DNA of 64,000 nt, taken from NCBI GenBank assembly GCA_040360365.1, contig CP136412.1; one strand, given 5' to 3'. The notes under the pieces were generated by a model, which worked only from the letters and a program-made list of their open reading frames with translations, was not told where the DNA came from and searched no databases. The stretch is from Arcanobacterium_A hippocoleae_A (GTDB taxonomy: Bacteria; Actinomycetota; Actinomycetes; Actinomycetales; Actinomycetaceae). Below are positions 34,740 to 44,647 of this stretch, piece by piece (within the stretch, counting starts at the first letter, position 1; each line of letters opens with the position of its first letter). Made by a program: the position numbers and the translations under genes.

Positions 34740-36361
34740 ATGTCAAATACGAAAAGAACAGGACAAACAGCCCTTTATGAGCGTTTAAGTCGTGATGATG
34801 AAATGCAAGGAGAGAGCAATTCTATCACCAATCAAAAGCAACTACTTGAAAGCTATGCCAAAAGAAACGGCTTTGTAAATATCTATCACTATACTGATGA
34901 TGGAGTTAGCGGAACAACCTTTGATAGAGATGGATTTCAAAAAATGATAAAAGCAGTAGAAGAAAACAAAGTATCTACTGTGATAGTAAAAGATATGAGT
35001 AGGTTTGGCAGAGATTACCTCAAAGTAGGATTTTACACCGAAATACTTTTCAAAGAAAAGGGAGTAAGATTTATCGCCATCAATAACGGAATAGACAGCG
35101 AAAAACAAGCAGAAAGCGACTTTACCCCATTTCTAAATATTATGAATGAATGGTATGCAAGAGATACCTCAAGAAAAATACAATCCATCTTCAGAGCAAG
35201 AATGGAAGAGGGCAAAAGAGTATCACCAAGCGTACCATACGGCTATTATAGAAACCCTAAGAATAAACAGGAGCTACTTGTCGATAAAGAGAGTGCAAAG
35301 GTCGTAAAACGCATTTATAGGCTTGTAATAGAGGGATATGGCGTAACACAGATAGCAGATATACTAACCAAAGATAAAGTCCTTATCCCATCAGCCTATG
35401 CAGAAATACACTATCCTGAAAATAACCACAGTTCCAAGAAAAGAGGAATAGAAGACCCGTATTTTTGGACACCAACCACAGTAAGCTATATCTTAGAAAA
35501 GCAAGAATATATGGGACATACTGTACTTGGTAAAACAATATGCCTTGATTATAAGACCAAGAAACGAAGAAAGGCGAAAGAAGATGAACTCATTATATTC
35601 AAAAATACCCATGAAGCTATCATAGATGAAGAAACATGGAATAACGCCCAAAGGTTAAGAAAGACAGTAAGAAGAAGTCCGAAGTACGGGACAACATCCC
35701 ACCCATTTACAGGACTTTTAATCTGTTCAGATTGTGGAGGAAAGTTAAGTTACAGAGAGCCGGCAGAACATAAAGAAAAGAAATACGATTGTGATTATTG
35801 TTTTGTATGCCAACATTATAGGCATAGAAAAGGTACTTGCAGTATGCACTACATCAAAGTAAAAACAGTGAATGAAATTCTATTAAAATCAATTAAAGAA
35901 ATCACAGACTTTGCAAAAGAAGAAAAGCAAGAATTTCTAAAAGTGATGAACAAGTTATCCGATGAAAAAGAGAAGAAAAGTATCAAGAAGATACAACGAA
36001 ATTAGAAAAGTTGTCATCAAGAAACGCAGAACTAACCACCCTCATTACAAAGCTATATGAAGACCATGCACTTGGCAAAATCCCTGTAAAACACTTTGAT
36101 AGATTATTTAATACCTATGATACGGAGCAACAAGACTTAGAAAAGCAAATACAGTATTTTGAAGATGAAATAGAAAGTTATCATCAGAGAAAAGTGGACA
36201 CCGATAAATTCCTAAAGATGATAGAAAAATATACCGACATTGAGGAACTTACAGTGCCAATGATAAATGAGTATATAGAAAAAGTAGTAGTCCATGAAGC
36301 AACAGGGGAAGAAAAGGAAAAGACAGAAAACAACAAGTTGATGTTTACTTTAATTTTATAG
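34740..36361 (+). CDS. TnpX/TndX-like large serine recombinase, frameshifted
   Basis: The N-terminal domain has the nucleophile serine in ALYERLSRDDEMQGESNS and VIVKDMSRFGRDYLKVG. The middle holds a zinc ribbon (LICSDCGGKLSYR ... CDYCFVCQHYRHRKGTC). The C-terminal part, starting LEKLSSRNAELTTLITKLYE, is the DUF4368-like helical tail and lies in another frame. One A is missing near 35975 (expected KYQEDTTKLEKL). About 540 residues when joined. It drives excision and insertion of the element. Confidence 0.9.
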
Positions 36362-36454
36362 GCAACTGTCAAGTACCACAGAAAGCTGATATAGAAAAAA
36401 TGGCTTAAAAATGGTATAATATTAAACAAAATAGGATTGCGAGGGGGTGTTTCT

Positions 36455-37929
36455 ATGTCGGCAATTAAAATTGAAAACCTCACTTTCTCATATTATGGAT
36501 ATGTAAAACCTATATTTGAAAATGTATCGTTTTCCTTTGATACGAACTGGAAAATAGGATTGATAGGAAGAAATGGAATTGGTAAATCAACTCTATTTAA
36601 GTTACTTTTAAATCAAGAAACTTATCAAGGTAAAATAAGCAAGGATGTTGAATTTATTAAATTTCCACCAAATATAATTGATACTTCAAAATTAGGAATT
36701 GAGTTATATAAAGAACTAATATCAGATGAGGAAGAATGGAAATTATTTAGAGAACTTAATTTGCTAAATGTAGATGAGAACCTTGTTTACAGAGAGTTTG
36801 AAACGCTTTCTAAAGGAGAACAAACAAAAATCCTTTTAGCTATTTTGTTTACAAGAGAAGATGGCTTTTACTTATTGATGAACCAACAAACCATTTAGAT
36901 ATGGACGGAAGAAAAATTGTAAGTGAATATCTGAAAAGTAAAAAGGATTTTTGCTTATATCTCATGATAGAGATTTTTAGATGGTTGTATCAATCATGTT
37001 ATTTCTATTAACAGGAATTCTATTGATGTCCAATCAGGAAATTTTACATCATGGTATGAAAACAAAGTGATGAAAGACCAATTTGAAATTAGTCAAAATG
37101 AGAGATTAAGAAAAGATATTAAACGATTAAAAGAGGCTGCAAGACAAAGTCAAATTTGGTCTGATAAAATTGAAAATACTAAAAATGGTGTGAAAGTATC
37201 AGGTGTAAAACCAGACAAAGGACATATAGGTCATCAATCAGCCAAGATGATGAAAAAATCTAAGAATTTGGAGAATAGACAAAACAAGGCAATAGAAGAA
37301 AAACAGAGTTTACTAAAAGATATTGAAACAAAGGAAAGTTTATTATTGCATCCATTACATCATCATAAAAATCCTCTAATATCGGTTAGCAATTTATCAT
37401 CATGCTATGGAGAGAGACAGATATTAAGCAATGTAAGTTTCGAGATAAAACAAGGCGATATAGTGGCTATATATGGTCAAAATGGTAGTGGAAAATCAAC
37501 CTTGATTAAAATTTTATTAGGGTTACATCATGAGTATATTGGTGAAATAAAATCGGCAAGTAATTTAAAAATATCGTATATTCCTCAAGATACATCTAAT
37601 TTAACAGGTAGCCTAAATGAGTATATTCATAAGCAAGATGTTGATGAAACATTGTGCAAAACAATTCTTAGGAAATTAGATTTTGTAAGAGAATTATTTG
37701 AAATGGATATGAAGAACTATAGCGATGGACAAAAAAGAAAGTTTTAATTGCTGTAAGTTTATCAAAGCCAGCTCATATATTTGTTTGGGACGAACCACTG
37801 AATTATATAGATGTAATATCAAGAATACAGATTGAGGAAATTATAAAAGAAGCAAAGCCTACACTCATATTTGTGGAACACGATAAGCGATTTGTAGAAG
37901 ATATAGCCAATAAAATCATACAATTATAA
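36455..37929 (+). CDS. Lsa-like ABC-F ribosome-protection protein, frameshifted
   Basis: Two ABC domains without membrane segments. The first has GLIGRNGIGKSTLF and, after one missing T, LLIDEPTNHLDMDGRK; the second has AIYGQNGSGKSTLIKILLG and VWDEPLNYIDVI. Signature motifs are LSKGEQTKI and YSDGQKRK. Lsa-group relatives displace lincosamide, streptogramin A and pleuromutilin drugs from the ribosome. Single T losses near 36870, 36950 and 36977 and one base near 37740 split it; about 490 residues when restored. The start at 36455 has a GAGGGGG site and a TATAAT box lies at 36415-36420. Confidence 0.85.
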
Positions 37930-37971
37930 ATGAAATAAACAATCAAAGTTTAGAAAAAGACTAGCACAGAA

Positions 37972-38000
37972 ACAGTAAATCAAAAAGGTTTACTGTTTTT
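37972..38000 (+). terminator. Terminator after the ABC-F gene
   Basis: ACAGTAAA and TTTACTGT pair around a 9-nt loop and are followed by TTTT. The same hairpin recurs at 40854-40884. Confidence 0.8.
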
Positions 38001-38034
38001 TCTATGCACAAAAACAGAAAGAGAGGAAATCAAA

Positions 38035-38355
38035 ATGAAAAATATAGATGAAAAAATTTTAATGGCAGAAGAAGAAATTAAGCAGTTACAAAACAAAAGA
38101 AAAAAGCTCATTAGTCAACAGAAGCAGGAAGAACGAAAGAAAAGAGATAGACGGCTTTATGAAAAAGGAGCAGTCTTTGAAAGTATCTTTATTGAAAGCA
38201 AGGATTTTACCAAAGATGAATTCTATCAGCTAATCACATTCCAAAATATCAAAGAAGCAGTTAATCAAAAAATTCTAAAAATCATAGAAAAGCGAGAACA
38301 AAGCGAAAACAAAATTATAGAAACACAAGAGGAAGAAATGAACACAGAGGAATAG
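38035..38355 (+). CDS. DUF3847-type coiled-coil protein
   Basis: This 106-residue protein is very rich in Lys and Glu, with an N-terminal coiled coil (EEEIKQLQNKRKKLISQQKQ). Small DUF3847 proteins regularly precede relaxase genes in Firmicutes mobilizable elements, as here. It may assist relaxosome formation, but this is not established. A GAGAGG site precedes the start. Confidence 0.75.
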   Translation: MKNIDEKILMAEEEIKQLQNKRKKLISQQKQEERKKRDRRLYEKGAVFESIFIESKDFTKDEFYQLITFQNIKEAVNQKILKIIEKREQSENKIIETQEEEMNTEE

Positions 38356-38592
38356 TCCCTTGTTTACAAGGGCGCACTTATACACCCTAAAGGGTGTGTG
38401 CGTTCTCCGAAGGCTCTTGCAGAGAGCATATCAGCTAAAGCTGATACAGGGGAGCTACACTCCCCTACGGAAATAAATTTCCTACCCCTTGTGTACTTCC
38501 CAAAAGAAATCGGATAAAAGCTATCCGATTTTTTTAGGAAGTCTTTATCATCGCCACCATACCCACATCAGAAAAGAGAGGAGGTTTTACTT
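38356..38592 (+). other. Spacer before the relaxase, possible origin of transfer
   Basis: This 237-bp gene-free stretch has several short inverted repeats: TACACCCTAAAGGGTGT near 38380, CAGCTAAAGCTG near 38430, and AATCGGATAAAAGCTATCCG near 38510 followed by a T-run. Its place directly before a MobA-type relaxase gene is the usual site of oriT. The nick site cannot be named. Confidence 0.45.
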
Positions 38593-40072
38593 ATGGCGAT
38601 ATATCATCTTAGTATAAAGATTATCTCAAGAGGAAAAGGCAAAAGTGCAGTAGCAGCTTCTGCCTATCGTAGTGGCGAAAAGATAAAAAATGAGTATGAC
38701 GGAATAGTCCACGACTTTACAAGAAAAGGCGGAATAGCCTATACCGAAATTCTATTACCGCAAAATGCACCTGAAGAATTTTCAAACCGTTCTGTCTTAT
38801 GGAACAGCGTCGAGAAAATAGAAAAAGTAAAAACTCACAGCTTGCAAGAGAAATAGAAATTGCCTTACCCAAAGAACTAAATCGAGAAAAACAGATAGAG
38901 CTTGTACGAAAATATGTAAAAGAAAATTTTGTAAAAGTCGGTATGTGTGCCGACATTGCTTTACACGATAAAAATGACGGAAACCCACACGCCCATATAC
39001 TTTTGACTATGCGACCATTAAACGAAGATAAAACATGGGGAGCAAAATCAAAAAGGAATATATCCTTGATGAAAATGGAGAAAAGATAAAACTCAAAAAC
39101 GGCAATTACAAAACAAAAAAATAGATACAGTAGATTGGAATGAACAAGACAAAGCAGAAGAATGGAGAAAATCATGGGCAGACATCACAAACAAATATCT
39201 TGAAGAAAATAGCATACAAGAAAAAGTAGACCATCGTTCTTATCAAAGGCAAGGTATAGAACAAATACCGACCATTCATTTAGGAGTATCAGCAACCCAA
39301 ATGGAGAGGAAAGGCATAGCCACAGATAGAGGAAATATCAACCGAGAAATCAAACACCAAAATGCGATTTTGAGAGAAATCTCAATCCGAATAAAAGCCT
39401 TAATGAGATGGATAAGGAGTTTAACGAAAGATAAAAATAATGATACATCAAAAGATAAACAGGACGATATGGCTATACAATCCACCACCCTACCAAAACA
39501 AAATGATTTAACAGATATGCTCTCTCATCTCATAAAAGAAAATGCAGATAATAGTAATATAGACTTAGAAAAATATATTGAAAGTTATCAATTCTTGAAA
39601 GAGAAAAATATTACATCAATATCTGAATTGAAAGAAAGTATATCATCATTAAGAGATAAAAGTTATAAGACCACAAGAGCCTTAAAAGATACCGAGAAGA
39701 AAATCAATGACAGAGTACAGCTTATCGACCAAGCAGAGAAATATTTGAAACATAAAGACACATACAAAGCTTATACCAAGTTAAAGAAAAACAAACAGGA
39801 ATATTTTTATAATGAGCATACGGCAGAGATTATTTTATTTGAGAGTGCGAAAAATATCTGAAAGAACATTTAGGAGAAAGCAAGAACTTAGCCATTAGCA
39901 AATGGAAATCGGAAGTTGATACTTTGAAGAAAGAAAAAAGAGTCTATATAATCAAATATTGGAGATACGAGAGGAAGTAGGACAAGCAGAAAAAGTTAAA
40001 ACCTGTATAGAGCAGTTACAGGAACAAGAAAAGCGACTATCACAGGTAAAGAAGAATGAGTTAGAGTTATAA
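38593..40072 (+). CDS. MobA/MobL-family relaxase, frameshifted
   Basis: The N-terminus MAIYHLSIKIISRGKGKSAV with AAASAYRSGEK is the MobA/MobL relaxase start. The metal-binding stretch GNPHAHILLTMRPL follows in a second frame, and DHRSYQRQGIEQIPTIHLG in a third. The C-terminal coiled coil runs to about 40072. Relaxases nick oriT and pilot the strand in conjugation. At least four frame changes (near 38815, 39052, 39115, 39855) fall in A-runs. It needs a helper element for mating-pair formation since none is encoded here. Confidence 0.85.
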
Positions 40073-40082
40073 AAACAAAAAA

Positions 40083-40161
40083 GTGAAATATTTATAACTT
40101 TACCATTGACATTAAAATTGTTATGTGATATATTTATAACATCGAGTTAGAAATATATCAC
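40083..40161 (+). promoter_or_regulatory. Promoter overlapped by repeats, likely XRE operator
   Basis: TTGACA (40106-40111), a 17-bp spacer and TATATT (40129-40134) form a near-consensus promoter. GTGAAATATTTATAAC (40083-40098) and GTGATATATTTATAAC (40125-40140) are direct repeats, with an inverted copy AAATATATCAC at 40151-40161. The XRE protein encoded downstream is the likely binder. Confidence 0.7.
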
Positions 40162-40189
40162 TTGAAATTATATGTAAGGAGAACTTGAA

Positions 40190-40603
40190 ATGAAAAACAA
40201 AGTATCTATACGAGAAGTTGTTGCAACAAAATTATTATTGCAATTTTAATTGCAGGGTATTATTGGTTGTGGAGTAGAAGCGACTATCAGCCTGAATATC
40301 GACAATTTTCAAGCTATTGGGGTTTTCTTTTATTTTTGATACTGATAGTACATTATTTTAGAGTAAAAAATATAAGAAAGAATACTTTGATGAATTTGCA
40401 GAAAAAATCTATTAAGATGTGATGCGATATGCTTGAAAGTTTTTTGTCTTTTGATGGTCATTATAGCATATTTAGGAGGAATTTTAGGTCATGTAAACGC
40501 AATTTCAACAGCAGTTATGGGATGGCTTATTATCGGAAGCGTAATTGCAATTACAATACTCCGTACGATTATATTTTTAATTATGGATTCTAAAGGGGTA
40601 TAA
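40190..40603 (+). CDS. Four-helix membrane protein paired with an XRE regulator, frameshifted
   Basis: Joining pieces across two lost As (near 40220 and 40412) gives about 137 residues. Hydrophobic segments are TKIIIAILIAGYYW, FLLFLILIVHYF, LKVFCLLMVIIAYLGG and GWLIIGSVIAITIL, with a charged stretch between the second and third. Membrane proteins of this kind are commonly encoded directly before a 67-residue XRE regulator, as here. They are thought to modulate it; function is not established. Confidence 0.65.
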
Positions 40604-40605
40604 TT

Positions 40606-40809
40606 ATGGCATTTATAACGAAGGTGAAAGAATATAGAGAAAAGGCAAAATATAAGCAATCTGAACTTGCTGAAATGGTAAATGCCAGAAGAGAAACTAT
40701 TGTACATCTTGAAAATGGGAAATATAATCCGTCATTAAAATTAGCTATGGATATTGCAAAAGTATTTAATGTTAGTGTAGAAGATTTATTTGAATTTACA
40801 GATGATTGA
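40606..40809 (+). CDS. XRE-family helix-turn-helix regulator
   Basis: A 67-residue single-domain regulator with the classical sequence KYKQSELAEMVNARRETIVH, then LENGKYNPSLKLAMDIAKVF. It starts 2 nt after the membrane protein gene, so both form an operon behind the repeat-bearing promoter at 40.1 kb, which it may repress. Confidence 0.9.
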   Translation: MAFITKVKEYREKAKYKQSELAEMVNARRETIVHLENGKYNPSLKLAMDIAKVFNVSVEDLFEFTDD

Positions 40810-40853
40810 GATACACAATTTAATTTAGGAAAATATAATATACAATTCACAGA

Positions 40854-40884
40854 ACAGTAAATCAAAAAGGTTTACTGTTTTTTT
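40854..40884 (+). terminator. Terminator after the XRE gene, duplicate of 37972-38000
   Basis: ACAGTAAA and TTTACTGT with the identical loop TCAAAAAGG, followed by seven Ts. The two copies suggest an internal duplication in the element. Confidence 0.8.
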
Positions 40885-40911
40885 ATTGTTTAAAAATGGA
40901 AAGGAGAATTT

Positions 40912-41076
40912 ATGGAAGAAGAAAAAAGGAAAATACAAGCACCACCACATAAACAGTTAATTATGGATATGGGGAAGACAAAATATACTGTAAACCTACA
41001 TTTTAAGCAAGGTACAGGAGAAACATACAAGGACAAAATACTGAAGCTAATTAAGAGAGAAACAGAGAAGATATAA
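40912..41076 (+). CDS. TnpW-like transposon protein
   Basis: The 54-residue product has the core GKTKYTVNLHFKQGTGETYK followed by DKILKLIKRE. This matches the small TnpW proteins of Tn4451-type elements, found at the end opposite TnpX. Its biochemical role is unknown. GGAG lies 7 nt before the ATG. Confidence 0.75.
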   Translation: MEEEKRKIQAPPHKQLIMDMGKTKYTVNLHFKQGTGETYKDKILKLIKRETEKI

Positions 41077-41120
41077 ATTTGTCAAAGAAATTTTGTTTAT
41101 GTCCTTGACAAATCTTCCCA

Positions 41121-41477
41121 AAGGCGACCACTATCACACAAGCAGCTGAGATCGAGGCCTGCACCAAACTCATCCGGCAAGCCATCAGCGCCAACGCCAC
41201 CCAGGCGCAAGACCAGAGCGAATACCAGGCACGATTCGAAGAACTCGAAGCACGGCAACAGCAAGCCATTGATGCCTACAACACCGCACAAGCAGAAATC
41301 GAACGCCGCAAAGGAATCAAAGCCCAACTCGCCAACTACCGCCGCACCCTCACCGACCTAGATACAGCAGGAGAATTCAACCCCGCCACATTCCACGCCC
41401 TATGCCAGCGAATCAACATCACCCCTGACGGGCACGCAGCCGTGATGTTTAAAGACGGCACCGAGATCTATGAATGA
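41121..41477 (+). pseudogene. Serine recombinase, displaced 3' part
   Basis: The frame reads ATTITQAAEIEACTKLIRQA, continues as a helical tail (FEELEARQQQAIDAYNTAQA) and ends AAVMFKDGTEIYE. It is the C-terminal coiled coil of the recombinase cut at 34686. High GC returns here, marking the edge of the inserted element. Confidence 0.8.
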
Positions 41478-41519
41478 CCGACCCTGAAATGAGGCTCCTA
41501 AAAGCCATGCAGGGAGTGA

Positions 41520-41993
41520 TTAGTTGCCAGCTTCGAGAAGCTGTCGGATTCGCTCTTGGAGCTCCCGCATTAAGGTATCTGCTTTTATAAACTGCTCTGA
41601 AGTATCGCCATAACGTTGCTTTATATCATTGAGACGATCGTTCATTGTAACGCGCTGACCGTCTTTAGACGTCTCCATATCAGCTACGTTAAGAATAAAT
41701 AGCTCATCCGAGCGATAAGGAGAATTAGGGACACCGTGATAATATACTTCCGCCCAATATCTGTACCCAGCATGTTTTAGAATTTCCCCGCCTATTGCTT
41801 CATGTTGAAGCTGATCAGGCGCATACTGATAGCCAACATCATGAAGATAGCCGAGAACGAACATGTCACGACACTTCTGTTCATCCCAACCAAAAAGCTC
41901 TGCAGCCAGTTCCGATGCTCTCGCTCCGACTGCTCGAACATGCTTTAGTCGATCTTCATCGATACCGATGTAGTTGTCAGGCATGCGACTCAT
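41520..41993 (-). CDS. HD-domain phosphohydrolase
   Basis: This 157-residue protein has the HD pattern: RLKHVRAVGARASELA (first His), FVLGYLHDVGYQYA (HD pair) and LFILNVADMETSKDG (last Asp). HD proteins hydrolyse phosphoester bonds of nucleotides or related substrates; the substrate here is unknown. Its ATG overlaps the stop of the NUDIX gene, so both are coupled and may act in the same nucleotide or metabolite clean-up. Confidence 0.85.
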   Translation of the reverse strand: MSRMPDNYIGIDEDRLKHVRAVGARASELAAELFGWDEQKCRDMFVLGYLHDVGYQYAPDQLQHEAIGGEILKHAGYRYWAEVYYHGVPNSPYRSDELFILNVADMETSKDGQRVTMNDRLNDIKQRYGDTSEQFIKADTLMRELQERIRQLLEAGN

Positions 41994-43220
41994 CCGATCT
42001 TTTTCTCGCCAGTGGTCAAATAATTGAGCAAATCTTTGATACGCCTGCGTTGGGAATCCGCCATTTCTAAATCATTGAGTTCAGCAAACGGTACCCACCT
42101 ATATTCGCTTGACTCCGAGTCGATCACGACATCGTGACTCTTCGCCTCACCGAAATACACAATCGTGAATTCCTGGCGCACCTCACCATCCGTATAAGCC
42201 ACGCGAATGTTGGCATCCGTGTAGGTGCCCACTACTTCCTTTAAAGAGACTTCCAAATGTGTCTCCTCGCGCATTTCTCGGACAGCACATTCAGGAAGAC
42301 TTTCACCAAAGTCCAATGTGCCACCAGGCAATGTCCATTTGCCACTGTCTCCCCTGCGCACCATTAGAATCGACCCGTCGTGTTCGACGGCTACAGCGAC
42401 CGCAGGATGGATTGAATTGGGCATTGGAGCGTTTGGGTCGTAATAATAGTCAGTTCGTACAGTCTTTAGCCGTTCACCCATCCACTTCGCTACCACTTTC
42501 GATGGGGCGATTCTCTCTTTATCGTTGATTGAAGGCACTTTGATAAATAATATACGGGTACCAGGTTTCGACTTCTGAGCATAGGATGTGCCTGGGTAGA
42601 TTACATAAAAATCTCCCGTTTTGAAGTTAAACTCTTCTCCAGACTCTACGTCTAAATACTGTGTCCAGCCTGACAACACATATTGGTATTCGACGGAAGT
42701 GGCATGCACATGAGGTTCTTCACTACTGAAATCCCGATAACTGGTAATTCCTATCTCTAAATCTTCAGTATCAAGATGTTCTAGTTCCTGTGGTCTACTT
42801 AGATGACCGACCAAGTACTGCCGGGTGGCATCGTTCAAAGAGTGCTCAATTTCCTTAGCATCGAGTTTGACAAACACTAATTCACCTACCTGATTTATTT
42901 CCCTTTTACGAGATCTAGTAAGCAACATTCTGAACAGAAGAAGCAAAACCAGAGCCACGATCACACTGATCAGACACAACAAAAAGACAAATAGGGTCGA
43001 AGGTACAGAGTTTGAGTCGTTGAGCCCAATAATGGACATTGAGAAGAAAGAAATGATGAGGGTAGGAATGAAGAACACGGCAGAAGCGTAGGTCAGAAAT
43101 GAATTTGTTCTTTCTGCAGCCTCAGCATTCACTTGGTTGGCGACGGCCTGGACTGACTGAGCAGTGTTGGCGAGCAATCCCGAGGCCACCTCCAGCTTGG
43201 CACGATACTGTGAGACTTTT
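41990..43220 (-). pseudogene. CorA-like/cupin/NUDIX fusion protein, 5' end cut by IS110
   Basis: The remaining protein begins in frame at about 43220 with KVSQYRAKLEVASGLLANTA, then two membrane helices (FLTYASAVFFIPTLIISFFS and a second ending LLLLFRMLL) as in the C-terminus of CorA-type channels. A cupin-like section follows (HVHATSVEYQYVLSG, GDFYVIYPGTSYAQ). The NUDIX box is LPECAVREMREETHLEV within a full domain. The GTG at 43189 gives 399 residues if still expressed. The missing front lies beyond the IS110 insertion. Confidence 0.75.
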
Positions 43221-43239
43221 TGATGTGGCTGGTCTGGGA

Positions 43240-43555
43240 TCGGCTGGCAGGATTAGACCATAGCTCTGGTGGCGTGACTCGTGTATATACCGGCGCAGAG
43301 ATATTGATCTCCCTGTAAGGGGAGCAAAGTTTCTGGTGCTTTTTGGCTGACATGTCCGCTGCGAGGGTTGTGGTCTGACCCGGCCGGTATGTATTGGCTT
43401 GATTAGAAGCATGTCCGCCAGTTTTCGTTGGCGTGACTCGTCACAGTATTGCCAGCAAACCAAGTCCTAGACACGACTCTAAGAACACGATGCCGGATCA
43501 GACCTCAAGGTAAGAAACAACCCAACGTTTCAACAACCGAGGAGGTTGAATCCAT
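43240..43555 (+). ncRNA. Putative bridge RNA region of the IS110 element
   Basis: IS110-type elements encode a bridge RNA in a non-coding end; its two loops pair with target and donor DNA. This gene-free stretch is the right size and place. Repeated strings here (GGCGTGACTCGT twice, CATGTCCGC twice) are compatible with two similar loops. Loop boundaries cannot be set by eye. Confidence 0.5.
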
Positions 43556-44635
43556 ATGGCAATTGTCGCACACCTCTACCGTTTCATCGTAGGCGTCGAT
43601 ACACACGCCAGAAACCATGTGTTATCGATCCTAGAGTGCGCCACAGGTGCTGAAATCGTCTGTCAGACGTTCGCCAACACTTCTCAAGGACACGTCCGCG
43701 CGCAAGCATGGATCACCAAACATACAAGAGCTGATTTACGTGAGGTTTTAGTATCTATGGAAGGCACAGCCTCCTATGGCACTAGGTTCCGTGTTGCTTT
43801 AGAGCAGGCAGGTTACCGCGTGGTTGAAGCCCCACGCCTGTTAGTAAGGGGTCGTAAGAAACTCGCTAAAAACGATGTAATTGATGCCTTTCAGATCGCC
43901 GCTAGGACTCTTGGTAAAGATGAAACCGAGCTGACTATCCCAAAACAAGGAGATTATCGTGAGGCTCTGCGTATCCTGGTTGCTGCTAGGAAACAGCTCA
44001 CACGTGCCACAACCGTTAACATCAACTCGTTGACAGCTCTGACCCGCTGTACAGACCTTGGCATTGATGCCAGACGAGCACTGTCGGTAAAACAGATCCA
44101 CCAAATCGCCGCACTTGAGGCACAACCCGGTGACGCTATCGACGTACTCGTTGCCAAACAAGAAGCAAAACGCCTAGCCAAAACCATCATTGACGCTCGA
44201 ACACAACTGGCAGAAAACCAAAACCAGTTAGCAATGATCGTTCAGCTGGTGACGCCAGCGCTACTGGAAATGCCAGGAGTAGGCCCTGTCACCGCCGCGC
44301 AAATGATTATCTCTTACTCCCACGTGGGCAGGATCAAAAGCGAAGCGGCTTTCGCTGCCCTAGCGGGGACAAGCCCTATACCAGCATCGTCAGGAAACAA
44401 GGTACGCTACCGGCTCAACAGAGGCGGAGACCGAGCACTCAATAACGCTCTACATACCGTGGCTCTCGTACGCCTGAGAAACGATGACCAGACCCGCGCT
44501 TACATGGAAAAACGACTAGCCGAAGGAAAAACCAAACGCGAGACTATTCGGCTGATAAAACGTTACCTCGCACGCAAAATCTACCGGCTCCTCACCAAAG
44601 AACTAACCCGCAAACAAGTCACTCTCGCAGCTTGA
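43556..44635 (+). CDS. IS110-family transposase
   Basis: This 359-residue protein has a RuvC-like DEDD domain (FIVGVDTHARNHVLSI, VSMEGTASYG and KNDVIDAFQIA) and the C-terminal Tnp_20 domain (EMPGVGPVTAAQMI, AFAALAGTSPIPASSG). The catalytic serine of the family lies in that part. The gene is intact, with a GAGGAGG site. It works with a bridge RNA. Confidence 0.93.
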   Translation: MAIVAHLYRFIVGVDTHARNHVLSILECATGAEIVCQTFANTSQGHVRAQAWITKHTRADLREVLVSMEGTASYGTRFRVALEQAGYRVVEAPRLLVRGRKKLAKNDVIDAFQIAARTLGKDETELTIPKQGDYREALRILVAARKQLTRATTVNINSLTALTRCTDLGIDARRALSVKQIHQIAALEAQPGDAIDVLVAKQEAKRLAKTIIDARTQLAENQNQLAMIVQLVTPALLEMPGVGPVTAAQMIISYSHVGRIKSEAAFAALAGTSPIPASSGNKVRYRLNRGGDRALNNALHTVALVRLRNDDQTRAYMEKRLAEGKTKRETIRLIKRYLARKIYRLLTKELTRKQVTLAA

Positions 44636-44647
44636 CAAATATAGAAG

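Larger units (their letters stand above)
34685..41122 (+). mobile_element. Tn4451-type mobilizable transposon, low GC, with Lsa-like ABC-F gene
   Basis: About 6.4 kb of sequence much lower in GC than its surroundings is inserted into a serine recombinase gene. It carries a TnpX-like recombinase, an ABC-F gene, a DUF3847 gene, a MobA/MobL relaxase, a membrane/XRE regulator pair and a TnpW gene. AAAGG is present at both junctions. An 11-bp imperfect inverted repeat (ATTTGTCAAAG and CCTTGACAAAT) lies near the right end. Composition and gene content point to a Firmicutes donor. Confidence 0.85.
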
